DNA of 64,000 nt, from positions 50,912,001-50,976,000 of the forward strand of contig JAZBRS010000035.1 of NCBI GenBank assembly GCA_037176725.1, in the 5' to 3' direction. How positions within the stretch are numbered: position 1 is the stretch's first letter; every line of letters starts with the position of its first letter. The notes beneath the pieces were generated by a model. The model searched no databases. It saw nothing but the letters and a program-made list of their open reading frames with translations, and was not told the DNA's origin. This DNA is from Posidonia oceanica (lineage: Eukaryota > Streptophyta > Magnoliopsida > Alismatales > Posidoniaceae). The position numbers and the translations under genes are program-made. Shown in pieces: positions 45,394 to 57,864 of the stretch.

Positions 45394-45981
45394 TGTAACG
45401 ACCCAGATGTTGGGTAGCATTTTAGGCTAGAGATTTAATCTGGAATTTTGGTGTGTTGGATGCCGACAGATGGGTGTTTTATGTTAGACAGTAGCACTGT
45501 TGTGTTTAAAACTTACCTTGTAAACTCAGGTTGTTAGACGCATATCATCGTGCATTTTATGTAAGATGCAACAGAGCTTGTGTATAATGCCTTGAGTCGT
45601 TTCTAGAAAATGCTGTTTTTGCCTGCTGCCTATTTATACCCAATGTTCTTCTCTGAGACGCTCTCTTTTCTCTTCTCTAGTGGTGGGAGACTTTTGAGAG
45701 TTTCTAGAGAGGGCGAGTGAGGTGATCTTGGTGTTGGTGGGGCTTGCATGTTGGAGAAGAAGGTGTGCCTGGGCTTGCATGTTAGGTTCTTCTTCATGCA
45801 TATTGATGGTGACTACGAAGGTGTATCTTGGATCATAGCTTGGTCGTCTCTAAAGCTTCAAGAGGAGTGATCTTGTTGTGGATGCAACCTAGAGTTGAAG
45901 GTAAAGACATTTTGAGGTTAAGCATTATCCTTTCTCACCTTTTTATGTGCATGCACTATTTGATTTGGTTTTTGGTGTTGC
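45394..45981 (+). mobile_element. Ty3-type LTR, left part
   Basis: It starts TGTAACGACCC, a typical plant Ty3 LTR start. It continues at 48929 after a nested solo LTR. It contains TTAGACGC-type motifs. The last five bases GTTGC are the target duplication of the solo LTR. Confidence 0.65.
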
Positions 45982-48923
45982 TGTAGTAACCTTGAAAATC
46001 GACGCGTCCATGCACGATGCCAAAGCTCGCATGCACCGACTGATGGTAGGCCACTATAAGCGGGTGAATCCGAGGAAGGAAACTCTACTCAAAAACAGCG
46101 AAAAGCAGAGATGAATGCCAAAGGGAAATAAAGAAAAGAAAAGGAGTCGCCACCTAATTTATTAAAATGGGAAAAATAGGAAAACCGTGTAAAGAACGTG
46201 CAGGGAAAACCTATGCATTTTTGAAGCATGCGAAAATCAATGCAAATGTGTGATACAAAGTCAATGCGGTCCAGAGAAAGAATAAGGACTCCTGTTATGT
46301 GCGGGGAAGGTGTTAGGCACCCTCGACACGTCCAAAGAATCGGTCTTTCTTAACTAATCCGCTGCTGTGTGGCAAATGTTGGCAAATAAATGCTGGTTTA
46401 TATTTGCCCTAAGGCGGTATGCAAGATGCAATTATAAACCATGCAAAGCTTAGCAAACCTTGTTTAAAAGCAATTAAGTGAAGTTAAAGCATTGCAAACA
46501 AGAAATAGACAAGCGAGAGAAGCGAAACTAAAGCCAAAGGAAGCAGATAAAAGCAAAGGGGCGGCAGCGGGGATGGCTATGCTCACTGCCTGGATTGCTG
46601 CTGGAGTTGCCGGCCAGAGGGGCGGCAGTGCCTGTCGCTAGTGGAACTGGTGACACAGAGCACCTCTCCTGCTATCAACGCAGTGACAATCATCGCCAAG
46701 GAAGGCTATGGAAATCATGCAAAACTTGAAATCAGCGACAAAGCGATAAAGAATGCGTGCTGTGGGATAAAATTGGCATAAAAACAAGTCGATCAACAAA
46801 GCAAGGCGGCGGAAAGCGAGCGGCGTGGCCCATTGCCTGAACTACAGCCAAGTCGCCGCTGAGAGCAGCAACTGAGCAGGTCACCACTGTGAGTGGCGCC
46901 TGACCCAATTGTCCGATTCCCAAGCGACATGGCCATGCACAGTATTCCCAAGTAGGAGCCTTTGCTGTAGAAAACATGCTATGCAGACTAAGCAAAACAA
47001 AGAACCAAGCATGCAGGATTACAGATGGCATATCCGTGATCAAAACCATGCAATCACTTTGTAAAATGGCAATATGGGTCACGAGCTACTGCGGCCCAAA
47101 GTCCGGCCAGTGGACTATTGAAAAGATACAATCGAGTCGTCGGTGTGAGCAGCAGCTCAACTAGCAGTCCTGGGCCAAACTTCAAGGCCAAATCTTGCAC
47201 CCAAAACTTTGGAAGATTGAAAACTAATGATGCAAACATGTAGAGTAATAAACCACGATGACAAGGAAACAAAAATCACATAAAACAAAGCTCTAGGCAA
47301 TGAGATACACTGGCGCAAAGTCCGGCCGGTGGTCTGCTAAAGTTGCAGGTTAGTCACCACTTGGAGCAGCGTCACCTCTGCAACTCAGCAGTCCAAACAG
47401 CGGACTTTGGAGCCAAATCCCACTCCACACACGATGCAAAGCAAGCAACTAAGTATGCGAAATTAAAGAGCAAGCATCCACAATCACAGAGAAACAAAAA
47501 TCAAGCAAAATAATGGCCTGGATCGCCCGAAGCGTCGGCCCAAAGATCGACTGACGGTAGCTTGAAGTTGCAGGTCAGTCGCCACTTGGAGCGGCGCCTG
47601 ACTTGGCAGTCTGATGGATGGACTTCAACGGCGAACTACTCTCCAGGTGGTGTAGAAAAGGCTGGGGAGGATTAGAGAACGTCAACGACATTCCCATGAA
47701 TCCAGCCACACCTTCGATGTGGAAAATGGTGGCTTGTGGCACTCCACCCACCTCCGCCTCTTTATGCTGTTGTGGCTTGCTGGAGGCCGGCCGTGTGAGC
47801 GGCCAACGACCTGACAAATTGGCTAGGAAGCTTCGAGGGATCGAGGGGGATGCGAGGAAGTGCTTGCGGGCTGAGAAAAGAGACAGGTGTCTCTTTCCCA
47901 CCTCCGTCGGCCAATGGCCGGCATTGTCGTGCCTCCTCGGCCGTGCCAACGACCGAGGGAGCAAAAAGGTAAGCGGCCAATACGGCCACGAAGGGAGGAG
48001 CTTCGGGAATGTTCCTAGACCCTCAAACAAGCAATGCGGTGAGGTGTTTCACCTCGGAGGCTCGCCGGAGTCGGCGGACAGAAATTGGAGAAGATGACAA
48101 GCGATGGGTTCGAAGGCAACAACGGGCTTGGGAAGGCTTGGGATTGCTTGGGAATGCACACAGAAGGTGGGGAGTCGCTTAGGAATGCTCGAATTCTCAC
48201 TAGATTGCTCTGAATTGCAAGTGCGGTGTCTGTAAGAGTGAGTGCGGTGGTCGGTTTAGGTTTTGGCAATTGGGTTTTGTTCAAAGGTTGGCTCTGGGCG
48301 CGAGGAAGAAGGGCACAGTGAGAGGTCGTGAGAGCGGAAAAAGGGCTAGTGTTTGCAGAGAAGTAAGTGGCAAAGAGAAAGGAAGTAAGTGCGGGTCGAG
48401 CGAGGACGTCGAAGTCGTCGATGGTAGGCAGCCGGCGAAGGCGGTGGAAGAAGGTTTGTGAGTGGCATGTGGCCGGTGAGGTGAGTAAGTGCGAGCAGGT
48501 GAGTAAGTGGATCTTGGCAACTAGTGGGTGGCCAGGAGTGGGCGAGTAAGTGTGGAGGGGACGGGTGGTGGGAGAAGGAGGTCGGCGACGATCGACAGCG
48601 GCCGCGTGGGAAAGCTTGGGCGGTGGCCTGAGTTACAGTCCAATTGTCGGTTGTAGTGGCGCCAAACTCAGTCGCCACTTAGCATGGTGCTGAAGTCTGG
48701 TCACCTGTGCATGCGGCGCCTGAGTCTGAAACTCAGTACATTGGGCTACTAATGGGCTAGGCTTGGTTTAAAGCTTGAGTTGAATGTGAAAAGGGAATTG
48801 GGTTGTTTTGGGTTGGTTTTGGGATAGGAATTGGATGGTTTTGAAATGGACTTTGCTGTGCCACAACGAACAAATCTCCAAAAATTCCCCAACTGAAAAG
48901 CCTGTCAAAATGGGGTGTCTACA
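45982..48923 (-). mobile_element. Solo Tat-type LTR, minus strand
   Basis: Read on minus it runs from TGTAGACACCCCATTTTGAC at 48923 to GGTTACTACA at 45982: 2942 bp, TG...CA. It is flanked by GTTGC at 45977-45981 and 48924-48928. It has the GGGTGCCTAACACC block (plus-strand 46309-46322) and the internal GGTGGCGACTCC (46143-46154). No internal element sequence remains, so recombination between two LTRs is the likely origin. Dispersed AGTCGCCACTTGGAGCGGCG-type motifs recur at 46845-46910, 47575-47605 and 48655-48725. Open frames inside are compositional. Confidence 0.92.
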
Positions 48924-50977
48924 GTTGCATGTGCTACTAGGAGTTGGAGGAGCTCTGAGAGTGATTGAGGAAGTTCTTAGAGTACTCATCAGAGTTTTGG
49001 ATTGCATTGAGGAGTGCAGCTTGGAGATGGGTCCTTCTCTTGGTGCAACGTACACACCTTGTAGGAGTTTTTTATTTTTAAGGGCATATGTTGGAGTTCT
49101 TGTGGCATGCAGTGTTTCTTTTATCAATATTGATCATCTTTATGCCGCTGAGGTTTCATGTGATCCTTAGTACAAGCTTTCAGTCTTCTATTTTTGCTGT
49201 TTGAACTTGTGGCTGTAAGATGCCAACCCTAGTGCATCTTATGTTAAACGCCCAAATCTCTCCGTTTTACACTCCAGATAGTCTCTATTGCCCATGATCA
49301 ATTAGTAGTAATTTAAAGTGAATATTGAGGCTAGGAATGTATTGCATGCAGTTGTTTTGACGCTGTTCATATCTTGTTTTGGTTCATTGATTATTTAGTG
49401 AAGGGGCATGCTAGTTTTCTAGGAAGTTTAATTGGAAATCTATCTTTTGGGTGTAAGACGCTGTCTCACTTGCATTTAATGTATAACGCAAGATTGTGTT
49501 TTACACTCTAGACAGACATTCTTTTGTATGCCCAATTGGAAGTGATTTAAATAGATTCTGAGATTGGAAATAGGTTGCATGCAATGAGATTGATCCCTTT
49601 TCAGTTACATACTGACTTCCATGAGATAATTGGGGGGTATGTTAGTTTTCTGGAAGAGGCCGTTCTAAGAAATTTGTAGTTTATGTGTTAGACGTAGGAA
49701 TTTATGTGTTTTATTTAGGACGCATGGAATTTAGCGTTTAACGCTCTAGGTGGTAACTCAGCAATTTCCATAACCCTGATTACAAAACAAGAATAAAAGA
49801 CCTAGAGCCTTCAGTTCCTATAGATATTAGTGGAACTAAATGCCTGATTTGGATGACGTAGGTGAGTAAAACTATCAGTTAAGGCATTGATTTTGTGATG
49901 AACATGAGAGTTTTAAATTGGAGCAAATGCAAGTATGACACTTGAATTGGGAAATTAACTTAGTCTATAAGAGAATTACCTTGTACGGATTTGATGTGGG
50001 GACGTTTATTTCAATCTTTTAGTCTGTATATTCTAAGTTGTGCCTTCATTGCATGTGATTGGAGGATTGTTGGTGCGCAGTGCTCTAAGTCTTTGAAGAG
50101 CATTGTTTGGGCTATTAGACGCTGGGGATCTAGCGTTTAACATTAGATGCAAGCTGTGCTGCGTCTTACACTTTAAGTGCAGATAATGACTATTTTTTTT
50201 GTACAAGTGTATTAGCATTATTTCTGTGGCTGGATTTTTGTTTTCTCCCTGAGTTTTTCTTGAGAGTGGGGACTTGCACTAGCGTGGTGTCATTTTTGAT
50301 GGATTGGGATCAACAATTTAGGTATTATGTGTTTTAACCTGATTTGTTGTTTCACATGGTTTTTGCAAAATGGTTTGATTCGAAAATGGTTTTCAAAATG
50401 ATTTGAGAAAAATATTGAGAACGTTTTAGGTAATGTTTTCCACTGATTTCTATTTATAGAGACCAAGAGGCTGAAGGATTGTGCTAGTGGATCTAGGGGG
50501 TATGATACCTCTAGAAAAGATGGGCACAAGTCTGAGGTTGTGGTCTGGGAACCAAGATGCCGAGGAATCATGGTAGTGGACCCAGGGGGTATGACACCTT
50601 TGTGTAGCTAGGCATGATGTTTGAGGCTGAGGTTCGAGAGCCAATAATGCTGGAGAATCGGGCTACCGGCACTAGGGAGTATGATGAGACTCCTACGTGG
50701 TCGAGCTCAAGGTTTAGGCTAAGGTTCAGGTTGAGGTGCTAGCTGGACCCAGAGGTATGATACTCTAGTTGCTCCAGGAGTTGATACTAGAGGTGCCGGC
50801 TGGACCTAGAGGTATGAGACTCTAGCTGCTCCGGGCACCGAGGTTAGGATGCCAAGAGGGTGGACCCTATGGTGTTTGGCAAGTACAGGTAGTTGCACGT
50901 GCCCCATTTCTAGTGATGTCTTGAGAGAGGATAGCTTTCCCATGTGTGGTTAGCATTTTGAGGGTCCTTTAGAGAGG
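48924..50977 (+). mobile_element. Ty3-type LTR, right part, cut by LINE
   Basis: It resumes the LTR begun at 45394. The 50330-50900 part resembles 6360-6800 of the old Ty3 LTR (ATGATACCTCTAGAA, GAGGGTGGACCCTATGG). It stops at the poly-T of the LINE at 50978 before any LTR end is reached. Recurrent GTTAGACG/GCGTTTAAC/GCGTCTTA motifs lie at 49450-50170. No gene is supported. Confidence 0.6.
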
Positions 50978-51273
50978 TTTTTTTTTATTCTTGGAAGTTA
51001 TCGAGCCCCAGGTGACCCTATAATTTTATTGATAACAAAAAGGTATTACAAGTGAGGAGGACATAAAACCAATGCCTCACCATGTTAAAAGATACATTGA
51101 GCCCAACTTTAAAAGAGCTAAATAGAGGACAAAAAGAGCACAAAAGAGGGACACAACAATGGCTAGACATGACAACCACCTACACACGATGCTGTCCCAT
51201 GGCTTGCAATCTACAGCCAAACCCCTACCAAATCAGTTGAAGACCCCAGAATTCCAGTAGCACTCTTCAACTT

Positions 51274-52070
51274 TCAAACATAAGGTAGCCAAGCTTTTTC
51301 CAGTCTCAAGATACCCATCGCCACTTTAGGAAGCTCTTGCGTATGCTGATAAACTTTACAGCTTCTAGATTGAATCCCCTTATTAGCCAAGAGATCAGCG
51401 AAGGAGTTCCCTTCACGAAATTGATGTTGACAGCCCCTAGTCCTTCCTAACAGTCCCTGAACAGCATTCCAGTCCTTCCATAGTAGCCAAAGTGGAGAAA
51501 CAGAGTGATCTAGCAAGACCACAAGTGCCTTGAATCCTTTTCCACCATAATTTGCTTGAGCTCTATGCCAAGATTCATAGCCAATAGGAGCCCATCCTTC
51601 ATAGCCTTGAATTTAGCTTGCATATTAGTGGAAAACCCATAAAATTTTGAGAAGCCAGCAATGAAGGTGCCCTCACTGTCTTTGATAATGCCTCCTCCTC
51701 CACTAAGCCCTGGATTACCTTTGGATGCCCCAGCCACATTAAGTTCGAAGAATCTCTTAAGTGGGTGCATCCAACGCACTACAATGTGACTCCTATCACA
51801 AAGAAGTTCATCTTGCAAACCGCAAGTCCGAGAGATCTCTAGCTCCATTTCAAATTTGCAAGGAATGCTACCCATGACCAAACCAAAGTCTTTCATCCAC
51901 AGTTCAACTCTAAAGATAATATTTTTGAGGTGTCCACTCTTGTTGCCCATTTTCACATTGCACCGCACCTTCCACAATTCCCATAACATAACAGTAGCCG
52001 TAAGTTTCCTTAATCTTACCACATGGCATGCCTTGGACCTTCTCTTGAAAAGGAAGAGTAGCCATTGCAA
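51274..52070 (-). pseudogene. LINE C-terminal RNase H-like domain
   Basis: FFELNVAGASKGNPGLSGGG is the first block of plant RVT_3 RNase H domains, normally K-x-N-x-D-G-A. Asp is replaced by Val-Ala here. Later blocks are TFIAGFSKFYGF, NMQAKFKAMKDGLLLA (Glu replaced by Lys) and FREGNSFADLLANKG (final Asp kept). A break at about 51515 separates the two parts. Two catalytic acids are lost, so the domain is inactive. Confidence 0.8.
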
Positions 52071-52269
52071 CTAGCTCCTATCTTTCTTGACCCTAACTCA
52101 AAAAATACTTGCAAAAGTATTCCAACGGCTGATAGCCCACTAACCTACAAACACAAGATGGATAAGGGTCTCACACTAAGGAGTTTTAGCATAGCATGTA
52201 CACTTGGAAGGAAGGTGAATTCCCATACGTCTGATCTTGTCATCCGTTGGAAGCATGTTCCAAAAAGTT

Positions 52270-52860
52270 TGCTAGAGAATATAAGAGACTTTGGTAGGTA
52301 GAAAACCATCCCATATGCCATCTCCCCAAGGATTTATTGGCTTTTCTTTTTGAATAGAATGCCAAGCGGATTTAATAGTGAAGAGGCTTGATGTTTCCTT
52401 GTCCCAGCAAATTTGATCCTCTTCCTTGGTTACATAGAAGTCCCCATAGAAAATATCATCCAGCACTTCATCAGGCAAAGAAAGTGCATGAATCAAGTTC
52501 ATGTTGTTAAAGACCTCTTTAACCGTTAGGTGGGGGTAAGAGACCTTGACATTAGCATAGGATATAATGGGACCCTTTGGTAGCCACTTATCAAACTAGA
52601 AGTTGATGTTCCCTTTGGCAATAGACCAAGAGATGTTAGACTTCATCATAATCCAAGCCTTCTAGATGTTCTTCCACCTGACCGGCCCCTTTACATCCCT
52701 CAATCGATCCACCATATCTCCATATTTAGCCTTCATGAAGTCAACCCAAAGAGAGGCAGAGGTGTGGATTCTCCAGGCCAATTTCATCCTAAGAGCCCAC
52801 ATAACATCAAATAGTTTACGAAGTCCTAGCCCCCCTTCAGCTCTAGTAGAAGACACTGTC
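52270..52860 (-). pseudogene. LINE ORF2 middle, zf-RVT-like region
   Basis: GGLGLRKLFDVMWALRMKLAWRI (in two pieces of open frame) and FTIKSAWHSIQKEKP match the post-RT part of plant LINE ORF2, where G-x-F-T-V-K-S-A-Y precedes the zinc-binding region. Frames are interrupted. Confidence 0.7.
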
Positions 52861-53098
52861 TCCTAAGAGACTCAATGCCTCCTAAGAAGATTATCTGAAT
52901 CATGCCATAAAATGTTTGCCATGGCTCTATTCAGCTTATCAAAAACCACTCCAGGCACATCAAAAACTGATAGAACATGAATGGGAATACTAGACAGGAC
53001 ATGATTGATAAGAGTCAATCTGCCACCTAGAGATAGTAGCTTTGAGCACCATCCAGAAATCAGCTGAGAGTATTGTTTACTAGATTCTCTAAATATAT

Positions 53099-53931
53099 CT
53101 ACTTAGTCATACCCTTGAAGATAGGACAGCCCAGATAAGTAAAAGGAAGACTCCCTTTCATAAAACCAGTGGTTTTGCTAATCATACTGATTCTAGCATC
53201 AAACATCTTCATGGATACCAAAAATAGGCTGTTATTCTTGTTAATCCTCTGACCTGAAGCTTTCTGGTATGGGTAAAGAAAACACATTAGGTTCTTGACA
53301 GAGCTCAGCCTTCCATTCATAAAAACTAGAATATCATCAGCAAATAGTGAGTGTGAGACCATAGGACAATGATTCAACACATAAAAGGGTAACATCTCCC
53401 TCCTTACTACAAGCTAAGATAATCCCCTACTATAAACCTCCTTAGCCAAAACAAACAGACAAGGAGATAAAGGATCTCCTTGCTGCAGCCCCCTATTACC
53501 AGAGAAGAATTCAGAGGATGTGCCATCAATGAGAATGGAGTAGGAATTATTAGAGATGCATTGTTTGATAAAATCAACCCACTTAGTAGAGAAACCAAAT
53601 TTCTTCAGCACCTCATACAGGAAGTTATGATCCAACCTATCAAAGGCTTTCTCCATGTCAAGATTAAGAATCATGTTTCCTCCTCGTAGTCCTCCATCCA
53701 AACTTTGTACTAGTTCTTGAGTAAGCACCACATTATCATGAATGCTTCTACCTGATATGAATGCTCCTTGTTCTCTAGAGATTAATTTAGGAAGGAGAAA
53801 GCCGACTCTTTTAGAAAGAATCTTGGATATCACTTTATAACAAACATTGCAAAGACTGATAGGCCTAAGATCAGTCAAGTCTTGCACCATATCCTTCTTA
53901 GGGATTAAAGCAAGGAACATAGCTTTCCATG
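53099..53931 (-). pseudogene. LINE reverse transcriptase remnant
   Basis: The blocks are MFLALIPKKD, LRPISLCNVCYKVISKILSK, REQGAFISGRSIHDNVVLTQ, MILNLDMEKAFDRLDHNF, GLQQGDPLSPCLFVL and then SLFADDILVFMNG (FADD catalytic motif) in the next open stretch. A stop/shift near 53400 separates the last two. Upstream RT motifs and the endonuclease are not in view. Target-primed reverse transcription was its role. Confidence 0.9.
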
Positions 53932-56900
53932 TGTAGACACCCCATTTTAACCCATGCACTAATGACTCTTCTCTGGTGGACTTAAACCTAGAAAACTTAC
54001 ACAAAAACCTCACATAAAACCTAGAAAACCACTCACTAAACCCTCACAAAACATAGGATAAAACATCAAACATAAATCCTAGAAATCCCATCTAAACCCT
54101 AGAAAACCCTAGAGGCCCACACACCAAGCCCAAGCCCAAACACCAAGCCAATTTTCTTTTCCTTTTTTCTCTTTTCCTTTCTTCTCATTTTTTCCTCTTT
54201 TTCTTTCCTTCTTCCTTTTCTTTCTCTTCATCCTCTTTTTCTCCTCACACCAAGCCCAAGCCCACCAGCCTAAACCCTCCTTTTCTTTTTTTTCTTCTTT
54301 CTTTTTCTCCTTCTTGTTCTTCTTTTTTCTTCTTCCTTTTCTTTTTCTTTCTTAGCCCAGTAGCCCGGCCCATTCCTTCCTCTCCTTCTCCCTCCTTTTT
54401 TCATTTCTTTTTTCCTCTGCAAACCTCCCATGACAGCAACACAACCTCTTCTCCTTCTCCCTCTAGCAACTGCCATCACACAGCACCCACGATCCACTTT
54501 CAAACTGCAACGACCTTCACCCCACGAACACCACCACCTTTAGTGGCTGAGGGGGACTGATAAAAAACCATCCAATCACATAGACAGGGAGGGGGGAAAA
54601 GAAAAACACAAAAGGAAAGACACACAGAACTACAGCACACACACACAGAATGAACCCAATTTGGCATCCACAGCAATCTAGAATCACCCCTCGAATCCCC
54701 AATTCACTGCAACACGCAGCAACAGCAAGAAGAACCCATTTCCATCACCCAGACACAGAACTGCAACCCATTCACCACAGCAACCCATCCCACTCACATA
54801 GTAAAACCAACACCCACAGGATCGCCCCACCACCTCCCTCAAACCTCCATGAGTCCACCGAAGAAGCCCATACCCAGTGAGAGCCACAGAGAGAGAAAAA
54901 AAACCCAAAAAATACGTAGAGCACCCATCTCCTTCAAATCGGGAATTAAGCGGGAGAAGTGAGGTTTGAGACCTCCCTGAGCCTCCAAGCACCTCCAGCA
55001 TCACGCTCCGGTCATGCCTGTAGCACGCCGCCGCCTCCAACGCCCCCTCCGCCCTACAGCACCTCAGCCGCAACCACCTGAGGTCGGCAGCCCACTCCGA
55101 GAGCTCACACAGGTAATGGTTGCTCCCCTCGGCCTCGTGACTATCCCTTCTTGCTTCCCAACCCATCGCCTGTGTGTTTTGTGCTCTGTGCTGCTTTTTC
55201 TCTCGCCGGTCTTCTCCTTCTTCTCTGGCGACAACCACCAGAAGAAAGCGTCGCTTCGCCACACTAGTAGCCGCCGCCGCTTATGGAGCTCACCCGAAGC
55301 ACCGCTGGACCTCCTCGGAGCTCGTCGTGCCGTTGCCTAGACCGGAGGCGGCCCCTAGCAGGCCATCCACCTCCTTCTTCCCCGCAGCTCCGCCGGGTCA
55401 CTGTTTCATTAAGATTTTAATTTAAAATCTTATTGCATTGAAATTTAGTCCTGCAGGTTTTTTAGTTTGCATTTAGGTCCTGCGTTTGATTGAAAATCAT
55501 GTAATTTTGTTTTAAAACTTTATTGATTGCATTTTAGTCCAGCATTTAAGTTTTATTACACATCAGTCCTTCATGCATTCATTTAAATCATTTAATTTCG
55601 TTTTAAATCATACTGCATTACATTTTAATCCAACATTTTAGTTTAATTGCACATCAGTCCTTCATGCATTCATTCATATCATTTAATTCTTGTTTTAAAT
55701 CATATTGCATTGAATAAAAGCCCAATAGTTAATTTTATTTGCATTCAAGTCCAGTGCATTTAACTACTTTTAAAAATCATATTGCATTGCATTTTAGTCC
55801 TGTAGTTTATTTTATTTGCACATCAGTCCAATTTACATCCATGAATCATTTAAATGCATGTTTTAAACTATATTACATTGCTGAAAAGTCCTGTGATCTA
55901 GTTTATTTGCACTTTAGTCCAATTTGCATTCATCCATCATTTAAATGCATATTTAAACCATATTACATTGCTGAAAAGTCCTGTGATTATGTTGATTTGC
56001 ATTTAAGTCCTAGTTGCATTCATAACATCATTTAAGTTGCATTTTTAACCATATTGCATTGTAATAGAGTCCAATAGTTTTTTAAATTGCATATGAGTCC
56101 TAATTTTAAACTATTGCTTGTTTTCATGCCTGTTTTGCTTTGCATTTCAAACCTTGCAGTTTATTCTATTTGCATGTTGGTCCAAATGCTTAATTTCTGC
56201 ATGCTCACACATCCCACTTTGCATTGCAATAAAAATTCAACAGTTTATCATATTTGCATGTTAGTCCATATGTTTAATTGTTGCCTACTTTCATGTTTGC
56301 TTTGCATTTGCAATAAAACCCAACAGTTAGGTCTAATTGCATGTTAGTCCTAAATTTCAACTGTTGCATGTTTGCATGTTTCTTTTACATCGTACTTAGG
56401 TCTGGCATGTTTTCAAAACTACATGTAGGTCCATTTCTTACTCTGTTGCATGCATATCCTTTAATTAATGTTGCATTTCGCCCCTGCTGGCCTTCTACAT
56501 TGCTGCATTACTTTTTAGCACAATTTTACTCTATTGCATTGCATTTTTCTATGTCATTGCACTTAGGCCCCTGTAGTTTACTTTAATTGCATTTAGGTCC
56601 CTATGTTTGCACTTTTGCATGCATTGCATTCTCATTGCATTTGCACATTCCCTCTTGCACTTTTCTTAACACCTTTTAGCCTCATTGCATGTAGAGTTCA
56701 TTGCATTGCATGCATACATGGGCATTTTGCATTTAGGCCCCCATTTAGACCACTATTGCATCAGTATAGGATTTCATCTGGCCCTTGATCCATCTGACTT
56801 GATTTCTGAATAACTTTTGATCGGACTGTTGGATCTTCACGATCTAACCATTCTAGTCTTTCGGGTTGAATGATCTTTCATTCCAACCAAAGTTTATTCA

Positions 56901-57845
56901 TATCAGGCATCAGATCCTCAAGCTATGCTCACCTGAATCACTGCATATCACTCCTTGCCTTGTAACTTGCATCGCATGCATTGTTTTCTCGATCTGTCTT
57001 CTCGAGCACATAGATCAAGTTTTATCGCCCTTATTTTGCTTCCCTTTGTTTGTCGTACTCCTGCATTGCATGGTTTTCTGCTGCTGCTTTGTTTCCCCTT
57101 TGGGTGTCGCTATCTGCATTGCATGGTTTTACCCGATGTTTTGTTTCTCGCTTGCATTGCATAGTTTGCTGCTTCTGTTTTGTTTCCCCTTTGCATGTCG
57201 CTGTCCGCATTGCGTGGTTTTACTCGATGTTTTGTTTCTCGCCTGCATTGCATTTAGAGCAATGATGCTTACTGTCTGGAGTTCTTACGAACCAGGGCAC
57301 GCCCCGTTCGGAACACTGATAGCACTACTGAGCACATAGGTTGCACGTTTATTTTCCATCACACATCATGGCACTTTGAGCACACATCTGAGCATGTAAT
57401 TAAAGCATACATAGCATTTAGGCATTTAAGGCATGTCTAGAACATTAATAGCATGGCATAGCATTCCTCGCCTCTCGAGTGCGTAGTTAAGGCAAGCATT
57501 ATCGATATTCCTACATATGTGAGCAAGTTTAGCCTAGAAAGACCGATTCCGGGCGTATCGGGGGTGCCTAACACCTTTCCTGTGTGTAACAGGAGTCCTT
57601 ACCCTTTCTCTAGCCTGTAGTGACCATTTTGCCCTCGTCCATGGCACGAGTCATTCATTTTGCATAGCATTGCATCCATTTGCATGTTTTCATGCATTTC
57701 CCTGGTTTTCCTCGTCTCCCGACTTAATAGACTAGGTGGCGACTCCATTTTTGCTTTATCTTTTATTTTCCTCTTCATGGCTCTTCTAGTGACCTCTCTC
57801 TCTCAGGCCCCTCGCTGGTCTGGATTTCAAGACGAGATCACTACA
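53932..57845 (+). mobile_element. 5' LTR of second Tat-type element
   Basis: 3914 bp from TGTAGACACCCCATTTTAAC to GATCACTACA. The architecture parallels the 27-kb element's LTR: a G-poor C/T tract (53940-54470), a GC-rich part (54990-55400), the TTGCAT quasi-repeat (55420-56760), the GGGGGTGCCTAACACC block (57559-57575) and an internal PBS-like GGTGGCGACTCC at 57735. Its sequence is a different family. It interrupts the LINE. Confidence 0.88.
55420..56760 (+). repeat. TTGCATTTTAGTCC quasi-repeat
   Basis: More than twenty variants of TTGCATTTTAGTCC / GCACATCAGTCC / GCATTTAGGTCC at 40-70 bp spacing. The surrounding sequence drifts, but the motif is kept. Confidence 0.75.
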
Positions 57846-57846
57846 G

Positions 57847-57864
57847 TGGCGACTCTGCTGGGGA
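57847..57864 (+). other. Primer-binding site of second Tat-type element
   Basis: TGGCGACTCTGCTGGGGA begins one base after the LTR end. It differs from the 27-kb element's PBS at two positions. Confidence 0.85.

Larger units (their letters stand above)
50978..53931 (-). mobile_element. LINE (L1-type), minus strand, 5' part displaced
   Basis: The left edge is a run of nine T's, the complement of a poly(A) tail. Reading leftward on minus come RT, a zf-RVT-like region and RNase H of a plant L1-type ORF2. The sequence is cut in the RT domain at 53931 by a Tat-type LTR, so the 5' half, if present, lies beyond the window. Confidence 0.85.

Noticed and set aside
47618..48097. 159-codon plus-strand and 151-codon minus-strand frames
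   Set aside because: They lie inside the solo LTR and overlap each other. No recognisable domain.
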